Shown in pieces: positions 12,366 to 24,326 of a stretch of DNA of 64,000 nt. Position 1 is the first letter of the stretch; every line of letters starts with the position of its first letter. The notes under the pieces are model-generated. The model was not told the origin of the DNA, ran no database searches, and saw nothing but the letters and a program-made list of their open reading frames with translations. Both the position numbers and the translations under genes were made by a program. Source of the DNA: Symsagittifera roscoffensis (Eukaryota; Xenacoelomorpha; Acoela; Convolutidae); assembly GCF_963678635.1 (NCBI RefSeq), contig NC_087066.1, positions 51,207,581 through 51,271,580 on the forward strand, read 5' to 3'.

Positions 12366-14285
12366 TACACATATTAAAGCTGACATTTACAAATGGCCGT
12401 CGTTAACATGATAGCACTACTAACCAATTCTTTTTCCGCTATAAATTAGCGTTGAGAAGTACATTTTTTGCCATCAATGACGCACATTCAAATTAGCCAG
12501 CGCGTATTTTTAATGCCACGTTGATGATTAATATGGTAGCCATTTTTTCCTCCCCTATTAACCATTGTTGGTAAAATATTACGCAATCTACTAGCATAAT
12601 CGTTTAGAGCGAATAATTGGGTTCAAATTTTGCTCTAAAAGTAAATATTTTCAGATAACTTGTTTGGTGGTTTTTAAAAAATCTCAAAATGGTCTTTTTT
12701 CCTAAGAACTTATATAACTTCCTCAATGGAAAACTGATAATGATATGAAAAGAGCAGTCTGAACATGAAAAAATTTCGTCTTATACCACCAGTATTTTTT
12801 TATCGAGATGTTTGAATAAGATCTCTAAAGATTGCAGACATCACGTAAAATGGGGGAAATAATTAGATTGCGGAACATGTTTTTCGAATGTTGTCAGTTA
12901 TTCCCCCTCTCGTAACTGTGTGGTACCTGCATGATTCAAATTAAAAAATTAAATTTGAATCATTTTTTCATTGAAGTTGCAGCAAAACATATCCTTCACA
13001 AATTCAGCCAATCACAATCACATCACTAAAATTCCTCCAATTGGATCCGACAGTTGACATTTTTTATGAAACAAGAAAAGTAAGATCAGCACTCAAAAAA
13101 TGTTAAGGTAAAATTATCTTAAATTATTTAAGGTAAATTAAAATTAAGGTAAAATTTATCTTCAACTTTTTACGGGAAAGTGCAAAATTGCGACTGAAAC
13201 ATATTCGCAATGATTAATCCATTCTAAGTCGAACACAAAATGGAAACCTAACTGTCATCAGTCGATAAATTTATAACATAGGTCGAGCAGAGTCAAAAAA
13301 CATGTCAAGAAATGCTTTACTTTATATATAATAAAGTATAAATCATAATCATACTAATAGTAGGGTGATAAACTGCTCCGTCAAAAAATTAGTTTCATCA
13401 TTAATCAATTTTTGAGAGATTTACCTGAAACAAAAAACAATTTTCAGAAAAAACTTGGAATTTCTGAGCTTTAAGGGATCCTGTGCAAGAGAACATGAGT
13501 CAGAGTGAAAATTCAACAAGTGTATTTTTCAAGGCCAAAATTTTAAGGATTTTAAAAAACATTCAGTTATCAACCAGAATTGTACTTTCCATTGTTGATT
13601 TATTGCCGGAACATCGCTAATTCGTCGCTTAAAAAAATCTCTCTTAGTTTCTTCTATCTTCTGGCTAGATTGCCATTTAGAAATTACGTTTAATCTATGT
13701 AACAATACTGAATCGTTTGTAAGAACTGTTCAAAAAGTGATTTGGAATGATTCACTAATGATTATCTGTGTATTTTTAACCGGTGCTGCTATTGGTTACT
13801 TTTGCAAACGAGCCCCTACCCCTATAACCGAAGCCTAAATGGCTGAAAGTCATGATAAGCAAAATTGAAAATCAGCAGTTAAAAACTAGAAGCATAAGCG
13901 TAAGACTATAGTGACAACTAAAATGGGAAATTTCGGCAGCAAAAACTGAACAAAAGTTCTGAAACTTTTTGTTTTCTGAAACTTTTTTGGAATAAAACTA
14001 AATTTCACGACTTGCAATGAATTAATGTGAATTTTGTGTTTTTTTTTCTGGGCAACCTAAATTTTGGAAAAAAAACAAACACACAATAGTAGTTCAAAAA
14101 AGTTAATATATCGAAAATGGCAGTTGTTAAATTAAGTGCATCGAGTTGCTTTTGTTTGGGATGATGTTTTTCTTTCAGACCATTTGCGGCGACGAAATAA
14201 ATGAGTTTAAAAAAAAACAGTTTTTCTACAGTTATGAGGCTATGGAATTTTTCTCAGCTCAAAGTCAAAATTTCTTGTGCTAGTG
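12366..14285. other. gene-free stretch
   Basis: AT-rich, no exon. The segment around 13975-14040 (AATAAAACTAAATTTCACGA, then CTTG) resembles the start of the 195-bp repeat unit at 29061-29725. Confidence 0.4.
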
Positions 14286-14290
14286 ATATT

Positions 14291-14570
14291 ATCCCCGGGT
14301 TGACCTCCATAAACCGAAAATGCTTATCTTACATTTCCCCGCACCGAAAATGCTTATCATACAATTGCCTATACATCAAATGTATGGAAAAATGCCAATC
14401 ATACAATTTCAAAAAACCATTGAAAAAAGATTCAATCTAGTTTCTCCGGCTATTTGAACCAAATAAAACAGTCTGGTGATGAAAAATAACTACGTTTAAT
14501 TTTTTTGGAAAGAATTGGTTATCATACAATTTCCATATATTATAAATCATAAAATTACCAGTTCGGCCGC
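14291..14570 (+). mobile_element. partial copy of the CCCGGGTTGACC foldback family
   Basis: Starts CCCGGGTTGACCTCCATA, followed by repeated GAAAATGCTTATC-TACAATT words. Internal CCATTGAAAAAAGATT, TTTCTCCGGCTATTTG and ACAGTCTGGTGATGA match the reverse complement of 22716-22927. It lies just upstream of the Penelope-like element. Confidence 0.7.
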
Positions 14571-14687
14571 AAATCTGGAGTGTAATTGAAGCGCTCTTTT
14601 GGGAATTTGTTTTTGATAATCAACAAGCAAGCGAAAACTAATTGCGCGTGCCAAATTATACTACAATCCTAATTACTCCAAAATGAG

Positions 14688-16745
14688 TTGAGGCAACCTA
14701 ATTATAATAATGTTATCTCTCAATTTTTACTAAGTTCTATGTTAATTTTCATACTGCTGGTATTAATAATACTACGAATACCATTTTTGAGCAAGACATT
14801 GTTGCAACGAGAAATCGGTTATGCGTGGCTGAAGTACAGAAATTTCCTCATTCGTCATCGCAATGACGTCTACAGAATGAAGTCTCTCACAAATGACATC
14901 ATACCCGGTTTCCTGCAGTTGTATGTCCAAGAAAAGGAGTGCTTTGAAGAGAAGATTCTGAACAATTTCCAGCGAAGCATCTTAAAACAACATTTTTGCG
15001 CCTTCGGGAATAAAAGGGGCAAAACCACATAACAAGAAGCAGGTATGAAAAAGATAACAATCCAAAGTTCCTATCTCTTTTCCGTGGCGAAAAAAATTGC
15101 AGAGCTCCTAAAACGAAGTCTGTTCTGCCGGCGGATCACCACAGACTTTCTTATGTTTTTTTTTTTCATTTCAGTCCACAAAAAACACGCCGCTCAGACC
15201 TGTACGATCGCCGCCAGGTAGTATTTACTACAACTAAAACTTGGACTATCACAATTGCTCGAAGACGTCGAAGGAGCCAACATTTTGACTTCCACGGTAG
15301 ACATGTGAAATTTCCTTGTATGCCGCCGAGATGGAACCTGACGAGCTGGTATTATCTACAAGATGGAGGAAAATCTCTACGCGATTGAGCCAGCACTGGT
15401 TGAAACCATCGATCTTGCAGCGAACAAGTTGTATGCTGCTGATACACAGCCGCCTTTGGATAAAGACACTTGTATTCGTCTTCCGAGTTTTGCAGTTAGC
15501 AAAGTTCATTTCATGGCACGTGGTCAGTGCTATAAGCAGTGCGACAGAGTGGCTATGGGATCCACATTGGAGGTTACTCGTCATCTTGTGGTTGAGTCAG
15601 TACGAAGAAGCATTTAACGATACAACTGTTTGCTTGCGCTGTCACGTCATGGTCAGAAAATGACCACTCCATCCGATCTGACCTGTGTAGTGACTGGTGC
15701 CATCGCAAATGCACCAATCTGAGTGTGGATAACATTGCGCTGTATAGCCACAAAAAAACTCCAGGGTATTCTGGTTGCCATTCCAGCAGTTCTGAATTAC
15801 AGTTCAAAATTCCCAAAGGCCAAAGTGTTCGGCAGGTATGCTGATGACATATTCCGGTTTTTCAGGGCTGGAGTTATTGAAAACATGAAACACCTGTACC
15901 GTGCCTCATTTTAACTTCAGAGATCTACTTTTCTCGGCATGATGGTGAAGCGCAAAAGTGGCAGACTCATAACGGCTTGGTACCGAAAGCCCACCGACAT
16001 AGGTCTCATGTTGTCTTGCCTTGCTTGTTCGCCGAAGCTGTACAAGCGGAACAAATAAATGGTACCTTTCTTGTGATAAAACGTCCAGCTTTTATAGTTT
16101 TCAGAATGCACTGGTTTCAGCGAAGCTCAATTATGTGAAGAATCGTTACCCACAACCCTTTTTTGATCTCATAATCGAGATTGAAACCTGTGAAGTGTTT
16201 GCGCCTAGAGAAGACCAGGCTAGAAAAGCTAAACTGAGAGAAATCAATGAGCGCCCAACGTTGTTAACTGAATATAGATAGAACATTTCTAGTCGTTTCG
16301 CCAGAACTATCAAGAAGACGACAGGAGTTTGAGTTATTTCCACACGTAAACTCAAAACGTTGGTACTTTTATTTTTTTTTAAAAAAGGGGATAATTTAAA
16401 GAACCTTTTCAGTGATGAAATTACCTGTCCTGGATGTCAATCCAGCTATGTTGGCGACATTGTCAGGCGACATGACATTTGAAGACTCGACTCGCTGAAC
16501 ATAAGCGTATGAGCTTCTTTAGAAAGTCACTTTGAGAACTTTGGGAAGTCCAGAAAAGTATTGAAAACGCCTCAAAAGTTTTTGCTAAATTTTTGGATTA
16601 CAATCAAGATCCAGGTCAGTTTTTGACGCTGGATGCCCTGTGAATCGCCATGAAACAGTCGGAGCTGAACCAACGCGAAGAATAAGGATAGAGGCAGCTC
16701 ACCCGTCAAGTGTTGACCGAGATTTTTCTCGCTGTTCCGTTTTTT
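14688..16745 (+). pseudogene. decayed Penelope-like element: RT with PHD-like finger and GIY-YIG nuclease
   Basis: Frameshifted remains of one ORF, read across frames. A possible N-terminal part is at 14688-15030. RT motif A region at about 15316-15365 (EMEPDELVLS, then NLYAIE). Motif B region ends QCDRVAMGST (about 15534-15566), the PLE QxDGVAMGS signature. Next comes LWLSQYEEAFNDTTVCLRC (CLRC at 15631-15642) and a CSDWCHRKC segment (about 15680-15712), which form a PHD-like zinc finger. Then RYADDIF, motif C, at 15834-15854; AWYRKPTDIGLMLS at about 15978-16010; CPGCQSSYVGDIVR, GIY-YIG-like, at about 16428-16470; and a C-terminal LNQREE segment near 16660-16700. AATAAA follows at about 16768. 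PLE proteins combine RT with a GIY-YIG endonuclease for target-primed integration. This copy has several frameshifts and stops and cannot encode a full protein. Confidence 0.85.
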
Positions 16746-17058
16746 TTTCATATAAAATGTTTTTGTTTGTGTTTAATAAATTGGTTTGCAATGATGACCA
16801 CCATTTCCAAAGATATTAATTCTTCATAAGACGTTAAGCTTAATATTAACTAATCAACCTTGACTGTTGCGAAGAAAAACAAGCAGGATCTAAAAAACAA
16901 TTCCCTCCCACTTATGATGTCTACTATGGAATTACCACGCCTATAATTGAAGCCGTAATTTAGCACAAGAAAATTCTGTTCATAATTCGATTCTTGCTAC
17001 ATTATTGTTGGTAGAACATTTGACTGATTTAAAGTACTTAACAATTAGCTTCCTCGAA
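16746..17058. other. gene-free stretch before the gap
   Basis: Includes the A/T-rich tail after the Penelope-like element. No exon supported. Confidence 0.4.
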
Positions 17059-17258
17059 NNNNNNNNNNNNNNNNNNNNNNNNNNNNNNNNNNNNNNNNNN
17101 NNNNNNNNNNNNNNNNNNNNNNNNNNNNNNNNNNNNNNNNNNNNNNNNNNNNNNNNNNNNNNNNNNNNNNNNNNNNNNNNNNNNNNNNNNNNNNNNNNNN
17201 NNNNNNNNNNNNNNNNNNNNNNNNNNNNNNNNNNNNNNNNNNNNNNNNNNNNNNNNNN
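17059..17258. other. assembly gap (200 N)
   Basis: An unbroken run of exactly 200 N. The round number suggests a placeholder instead of a measured length. Open frames through it are artefacts. Confidence 0.99.
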
Positions 17259-18726
17259 TCAGTGGTCGTGAAATAAGGATGGTAAGTTTTCATTGCTTCA
17301 TCGTGTTTCCTGTCTACATAGATTATTCAGCTCATCAAATCGAATTTTTTCTAAGCAAATGTACCTTATTTTTTGAAGAAAAAAAATCTGAAAAAATCCA
17401 CCTTATTAGTTACACTTGTTTTCACAATAACTGATAAAAATTATTATACATAAAAGCGAGCAATCTTATGCATTCAAAATCATAAAAAATTACTTTGCAT
17501 TTTCTGCCGCTGTCCTTCAAAATCACAAATCGTAAGTCTTTTTGAATTGACGCTCATTTTTTTTTTTGATACAGTTGGTGAAAATGAAGCCGCGCTCTTG
17601 GTAACTATCTGGGTATCTATTAAACGACAATACTTATCTGATTTTGTTACAAAAATTCTTCTACTTTTTGCTTTTCCTGTCTCTTTTAGATTATTCCGTC
17701 TGTAATAAAAAGGATTAGGCGATATACAATCTGCCCTCTATTTTGCTGCTTTAATAAAAAACGACTTTCATTTGTCAATAAGATCTCAAACGTTAAACTG
17801 ATTCAATTTTTGATCTCAACTAGACTTGAGCACAAAATTCAAAAAAGGTCGAACCTGAATAGTAAAATATATTCAATCCCATCTTTGTCCTTTGTCTTTT
17901 TCTATTTTTCCTTTTAACAAAAAATCGGATTAGTCGTTTAGAGATTTCATCTAATCCTTAGACTCAGTTATTTTTATACGTATTTACCTGCATCGCATCA
18001 ATACACGAATATTGGTAAGTTGTTTTTACGATTTGTGGTTTTATAACTATAAACATACTTATGAAAGCTTGTGCAAGATACCAAGGAAAAAATTTTATGA
18101 GGCAATAAAACTGAGACATAAAAGAACAGTTTAGGTTCAAAAAGATTCTTTCTACAAAAGTGTAAAGCCATAAAATTTCAATCTTAAAGTAGTTGCAAAA
18201 AGATATCTATCGAAATAGGGGGAAAAGGGTTCATAAATCAGCACATAAAACTTAATGGCTTCTTTTTCGTTCTTTCACACCTAAAGTTTTTTAATCACAT
18301 GGTTAAATATAGGCATATAATAAGAAAACAATTTTTGTGAAATAGTTTGAGTAAAATTAGCTCAGTAAACAACTTTTTACTTAATTAGGATTTAAGCCAG
18401 CGGCAGACTCAAATCTTCGTCAATTGAAAAAGAGGGAAGACTTCGTTTGCCACGCTGAAAATATGGTAAAAGATGCGTTTTTTAGAAGAGCTCGTGATAT
18501 CATTTTTATCTACATATTAAGTTCAAAATTTTTGAAGTTTTCAAATTACGAGGCCAAACTGTGCGTTGTATGTATTGTAACCGGAATCCGCAACAAGCCA
18601 AAACCAAATTTGTCGCGGCGGAATCCCCTACATTGCTACTTTTCTCTGATCTTCTTTGCTTTTTTGGATTCCACAAACAAACACCTAAAACACTATAACG
18701 CTCAAAATTGCTTAAATTAAGCTGTT
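17259..18726. other. gene-free stretch
   Basis: AT-rich, no supported exon or repeat. GGAATCCGC-type words near 18580-18630 foreshadow the tandem array that follows. Confidence 0.4.
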
Positions 18727-18822
18727 GTGAAATCCGCAATTGTAAGCGAAGTCCGCAAATTGTAAGTGGAATCCGCAAATTGTAAGTGGAATCCGCATTT
18801 TGTTTGCGGATTCCGCTTACAT
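18727..18822 (+). repeat. short tandem repeat, about 21 bp, ending in a hairpin
   Basis: Three to four units of the type GAATCCGCAAATTGTAAGTG, followed by CCGCATTTTGTTTGCGGATTC, so that the last unit faces an inverted one (GCGGATTCCGCTTACA). It is followed by alternating ATATATGTATATAT. Confidence 0.75.
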
Positions 18823-19155
18823 ATATGTATATATCTAGTATAGCGTTTATATTTACATCTTGTATTTAACCAGCTATTCAGAAAGATGTAGCACCATATT
18901 TTCAAAAAAAAATGCCCTCATGTTTCGATTACAGTTTTGACTCATCTCAAATACTTCCCGCATGAATTCACTAAAAGCGGAATATACTGGATCAGTATTT
19001 GGGTTAGATGGAATCCCAGTATTAATCTGATTTGTTCCAATCGCAATTATTTCTTTTTTAGAACAAATAGAGCTCTGTTCAGAACACGTTTTGTTGTCAA
19101 CTAAGCCAGAGGCGTTACCCAGAGGTTAGTTATTTAAAGTTGAATTAGAACTAAC

Positions 19156-19730
19156 GAATCAATTGAGCTATCTCCCCCCCAGCAAAAACGAAAAAACTCT
19201 ACATAAAGACTTCAGCAAACGCAAGTAGATGGATGATGTGTTTAAAGCACGCAATCAGTTAACCGACTGAAGTTTATTTTGTATGAGTATCGAAAAAAAA
19301 ATTGAAAAAAAAAAAAATCGAAATTTATGAAAAAATTTTTTTTGCAAACTTTTGTTTTAGTGACCATAGCCTCATCGAGGAAAGCAATTTACCAGGGTTG
19401 TTGCTCTAGTCTTGTATCTGAATAGCAAAAAACGGCTCTCCGCAGCACCTTAATATTGTACGCTAAAGATTTTTGTCATTTTAAGAAAGAAAAAAAGTCG
19501 CTTTTTATGCCTTTTTTTATTGATTCTTTTTTCAATCTGAATGAAACTTTTAAGCTTTTATATTGTAAAATTTGGCTTTCCACAGTCGTTGGAAAATATG
19601 TTTTATGATTTCATGTCATTCAAACTATTTTCAAGTGGTTATAAACAAGTCTCAAGTAGCTATTGATCAATCTCCCCCCCCCCCCCCCCCCCCCCACGCG
19701 AGATTGGCGGGGAGATTGCTCAATTGATCC
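19156..19730. mobile_element. 575-bp hAT-like MITE with 8-bp target duplication
   Basis: Left end GAATCAATTGAGCTATCTCC and the reverse complement of the right end, GGATCAATTGAGCAATCTCC, are inverted repeats. Flanks GAACTAAC (19148-19155) and GAACGAAC (19731-19738) match at 7 of 8 positions. A long C-run and a second TTGATCAATCTCCCC copy sit inside the right end. The interior is AT-rich with no ORF. Confidence 0.8.
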
Positions 19731-19738
19731 GAACGAAC

Positions 19739-20781
19739 TTAAGCATGATAAGTTCCTCAAGCTACGGCTATCTTGGACCCGATTACCATGCAAGTTGCAG
19801 CGCTTGTGCGACTTTAATCCGAAACCTTAGGAAAATTGCCTTAGCGGATACTAGCGCAGCACTTTCAGCAGTGATTTAGAAGTCAAGAAATAATTCCCAA
19901 CAAAGTATCGGGCATTGAAAATGTCCTTTCAATTCCATACAAATTTAGGTCATATGAATTTGCTTCAAAAAATGGCGGTATAGAAAAATGAGTTTGAATC
20001 GCCATGCAGAGGAAAAAAATTAACCCTCAAGGAACTATATTGTAAAATTAAAAACCAAAATTATTTTTTACTAGCATTCGGTGTTATCTGATGTCTAAGG
20101 TACAGAATTTTTGATCTATAAAACATATAATTACTCCGAGATGTTTTAAACGCTTAGTGTAGATAGACCTTGTTTTTCGTTTATGGGACCCAGCACCAAA
20201 TGAAAACGGAGTAAGGCCATCTGTCTGTTTTTTTTCTACTCGAAATCGTGTCCCACAATGAAAGTTATATTGGTTAGACTGATTATGCTAAAAATGTTTC
20301 AATTGTGCTTCAATTGATTTTATGAGTTTCAAACGACTCTCTAAATTTGACAAAAAAGTACCTGAAAATATTCATTTTCAGATTGAAATTATCTTTTCAA
20401 TTTATATAAATTTTTAGTTGAGATACAAAATTGTTGAGATACAAAATTGTTGATAATAAGAAGATAAATGCTACGGTCGTTTTGTGATTTGAGTGCAATT
20501 TAAAAACAAAGTGAGAAAATTTTGAGAAAACGGGCTCAAAAACCTTCAATTAAAATGTTGTGGTATTTAGTTTGAAGTCAGTTTGAATACATTTCAACAT
20601 TTTTTGATCAATTTCTCATTTTATCTTCGATTTCTAAAACTATTTTTAGTCTTAAATGTGAAACAACTCTTTCAGAAATAGTTATAAATTTAGAATAAGA
20701 GTTTCTATTTCATACCTAGTTGTTGGTCCGAGTTAACAGACACCAAAATTTTGATTAAAGTAACGTATCTGGCTAGAACAA
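19739..20781. other. gene-free stretch
   Basis: AT-rich, no exon. A minor tandem repeat, GTTGAGATACAAAATT twice, lies at about 20416-20451. Confidence 0.4.
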
Positions 20782-21233
20782 AGGCGCGGATATAGGATAA
20801 TCTCGATTAGGGGGAATTCAAATCATTTTTTGCCCTTTCGATTAAGATCTTAGCAAACTTTGTACAACGCTGACGAAGCTTGCGGGCGGGCCGATAAAAA
20901 GGCCAAAAATATTGTTTTTAAGCACTTTCTGGAAAAGTGTGACTAACAAAAGTTTTTTATGTGGGCGGATCTAAGATTTTTTGGTGGGAAGGGTTGGATG
21001 GGGGTGCTTTTTAAATTGCTCAAAAAACTTACTACTTTTTCTTAACTGGGCTAACTTTATGGTATTATAGCGGGATATTTTAAGAAAGTTTTGTCCAACA
21101 AATCGCGCAACCCCTTCAAAATTAAGGCTGGAGGCGCTCAAGGCTGTAGGGTTGGTCAGCTGAAAAGGCATCCAATTGGTTGGTAAGTGGTTCGAATCCC
21201 TGAGGGACGGCGTCCCGCCTAAATCTGCTACTG
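20782..21233 (+). repeat. two fragments of the CAGGGGCGGATC MITE family
   Basis: 20782-20940 starts GGCGCGGATATAGGATAATC and contains AAGGCCAAAAATATTG. 20962-21233 starts GGGCGGATCTAAGATTTTTT and ends GGTTCGAATCCCTGAGGGAC, then CCCGCCTAAATCTGCTACTG. The second keeps both ends in degraded form. Confidence 0.65.
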
Positions 21234-21580
21234 GTTGACCTTTTCAGATTTTAAACTCAAATTCTTGTCAATTTTTGTCCCTGAATGGTTTTTGAAGATT
21301 TTTCTGCTTTAAAAATTTTTATCTCAACTTATCGGCTTTATCGGATTTATTTCTAATGAATTGTCTATTTTTTGTCAAACGCTCACTCAATCCCGCAAAA
21401 AATGTATTTTAAATTTTGGCCGTTTCATTAATCGGATCAATCGTACAATTCCCCTCCCCCCAAAGCAATCTAGGGGGAAGAAAAAATGGATTTTTCTTGA
21501 GCTCACTTTGAGTCTATTCTAGCTTCGTTCAAAATCACCCGTATTACTAAAGAAAATTGAATCAAAATAATAAACTAGGT

Positions 21581-22000
21581 CAGGGGCGGATCTAAGATTT
21601 TCCCGAGGGGGGGGGGGGCGGATTTTCAAAAAAATTTCGAAATTTAGTTGGCTTTTTTTTAGGTCGAGCAAATTGATTTTACGAGCTCTCACAAAGTTGT
21701 TTTGGGCAAAAATTTAGCACCGCAGGCAAAATTTTGAAAAAAAAACAGGCCAAAAAGGCGTTTTTAGGCTTTTTTTGGAAATTTTTTACCAAAAAACTGC
21801 GTTTTTTTGGCGCGCGCTTCCCCTTAAATTTATCATATATTGGCGCCAGAGGCGCCTTTAGAAAAATTTTAAGTTCCGTCAGCCAAAAATGGAAACCTCA
21901 AATTAGTTCAAAGGGGTACCCTTTGTGTCAGCAGGGGGTCGAGTTCCTAGGGGGGGGGGGCGTTTTCCTCCGCCGCCTCCCCCCGCTAACTCCGCACCTG
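21581..22000 (+). mobile_element. full-length CAGGGGCGGATC-family MITE (420 bp)
   Basis: Starts CAGGGGCGGATCTAAGATTT next to a G-run and ends with C/G-rich sequence and TCCGCACCTG. Flanks AACTAGGT and AACTACAA share their first five bases, compatible with a decayed 8-bp duplication. Internal landmarks shared with other copies are GAGCTC, AGCACCGCAGGC, GGCGTTTTTAGGC, CGCGCGCTTCCCC, TTGGCGCC and AAGGGGTACCCTTTG. No transposase. Confidence 0.8.
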
Positions 22001-22219
22001 AACTACAATTATTTTTGCGCGTTTGTATGACAAGCGTATTTTATACAGAGTTATTTTTCAGAATCAAAACATGCTTGTGGAGGGCATTCTAGCATGGGTC
22101 ACTTAGGGGGGATTCTAACCTTAAATTCCAAAAGTTCGACTCTACAGAACAAAGTGAAACTTCTGTATTAGTCATATTGTTGTTTGATATTTTATTCAGC
22201 AAAAAAATTTAACTGGCTC

Positions 22220-22927
22220 CCCGGGTTGACCATAAATGCATATCATACAATTCTCATAAATGAGAAATTTCTTTTCATACAATTTCTTACATACAGAAAA
22301 TTGTGTGAAAACTTTATAATAAACATTTTCCCATTAATGGAAATTGTATGATAGGTGTTTTCTCCATTAACCAAAAAGTTGCTTTTTGTTTCTAAATTTA
22401 TTTTCTGAAAAATTTTGGGTTGTGTTTGCAATTGAACACACGTGACAAAGACCTTGGTTACTCAAAGCACCAAAGGTTGGACGGTCTTATATTTACAATG
22501 CATAAAAAACGGCCTGAATTGTCTTCCAGATGTCTTTCACAAATGATATAACAAAAGTAACAAACTTTTAATTTTTGGCAAAGGTTTTCAGTGATGATTA
22601 TTTTAAATTTTTTGTTTTCAAATTATCAGGCATTGATCAAGGCATACATAAACACGCCACACAAAGCAAATAGGAATTTTCAGCATTTTTGAAAATTACT
22701 TTCATACAGATATTTTAAATCAGTTTTTGTTGTCACCAGTCTGTTCAACTGTTCTCAAAAAGCCGCAGAAATGGTTTAATTTTTTTTCTATTGTTTTTCG
22801 AAAATGTATGAAAATTGAATGACAAGCATTTTCTCCATACAGTTGATGTATGGATTTGTATGATATTGATTTTTGTTGTATGGAATTGTATGATAAGCAT
22901 TTTCGCTGTATGGAGGTCAACCCGGGT
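22220..22927. mobile_element. 708-bp foldback element, CCCGGGTTGACC ends
   Basis: Left CCCGGGTTGACCATAAATGC and right GGAGGTCAACCCGGG are inverted. Both ends carry several copies of a TATCATACAATT word in opposite orientation, forming long inverted sub-terminal arrays. A partial relative lies at 14291-14570. No convincing target duplication and no ORF were seen, so the superfamily is unknown. Confidence 0.75.
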
Positions 22928-24326
22928 CTTGACACAAAAATTTTTGGCTCCGATTTTCGAGTTTTTTTTGTATGTGGTTTTAGTTTTTAAGAACTTTCAT
23001 CCCGTCACGCAATTTTTTTTTGATTTTTGATCTGAAATACTTGATATCTAAGACAAACTTCTGGTCAGAAATTTTTTATTAAATAATTTTAAAAAGCATG
23101 GGTTTTCTTAGGGTTCTTTATTTCTACGGCTATTTTGTTTACTCGAAGCATGTTCATCTCGTTGCAGTTGAGCAGTGAACTGATTTTTGTTTTTTTTTCC
23201 GGAAGTTGTTATATCTGAACTAGAAAAGAAATAGATCAGTTTTGAGCAAAAAATACAAGAAAAAATGGATAGATATTCTATATAACATTTCTATCTAGAA
23301 AAATAGCTTCCTCTGGGTATGGGAACGGAAGAAAAAAATCTTTAAAAAAAACGTTTTTCAACAATAAAAGGCTCGCTTTGGTTTTTTTAAATTTATTTCC
23401 GTTTGTCTGTTAATTTTGTCTCAAGAAGTAAAAGTTAAGTGAAATTCTTTTTTACTTGACTTTTGCTGCTGCGTTCTTGCTGAAATAATTGAAATTTTCT
23501 TCATATTTTTTCAACGAAATTATATATAAGTATATTTTGGGCCTTCCTGAAGTCAAACAATTACTCAGCTCTAGTGGTACTCAAATGATTAATGGTTCTT
23601 GCTTCTATACAATTTGAAAACTAAACAATGAAGTTTTTTTGTTTCTGTAAAACAAAGACAAACGTTGTATTTTAAATGAAAACGTCTTTTGTTTACTCAG
23701 CTATAAAAACGCGCAAGAAAGGTATTCTTTTTTTTCAAACACTCATCACGATGAAGTGTATTCTTTTTTTTTAAAATAAATTTCAAATTCGTTTCTGTTT
23801 ATTTTTGTTGGTTGCTTTTGATTGTTACTCATCTGAGTTTGAGTATAATACAAAAGATTGCTGAAGAGGCTGGGTATTTTTTTAAAAAAAAACTGGTGTT
23901 TTTCCAAAAAAAAATTGAACACCTTTTTTTTTGCTAGCGATTTTGTAAACCAATATCTTGTAACTGAAAGATCTTCCATCAAACTGGCGGCGGTATTGAC
24001 GATTCAATGATATTCATCTGGGTTCCAAGAAAATTGTATTAAGATTAGGTTTAGTTTTTTTTCCTCGATTTCGCATACTACTTCAAAGTGGTTGTAAAGT
24101 AATACTTTTAAGTGTGCTTAAAATGGTTCGTTTACTTTATTCACATTTAGGAACTTCCAAAAAGTTTGTACGTTTTTTTCGTTGTCATTGATGCTGAATT
24201 TAATATTCATAGTCTCGACTTTCAATGACGATGTATTTTTCATTGGGGGTATTTTATGACGCTAAACGTCTAAGACAAAGCTATAGAATTTGGGTCGAGT
24301 CATAGAATCTGCATACCTAGAACCTT
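22928..24326. other. gene-free stretch
   Basis: AT-rich with many T-runs. No supported exon or recognised repeat. Confidence 0.4.

Noticed and set aside
17005-17293. Open frames through the N-run
   Set aside because: They consist of unknown bases and carry no coding information.
21120-21215. tRNA-like stretch with GGTTCGAATCCC
   Set aside because: No cloverleaf can be built, and the same segment recurs in other copies of the CAGGGGCGGATC MITE family.
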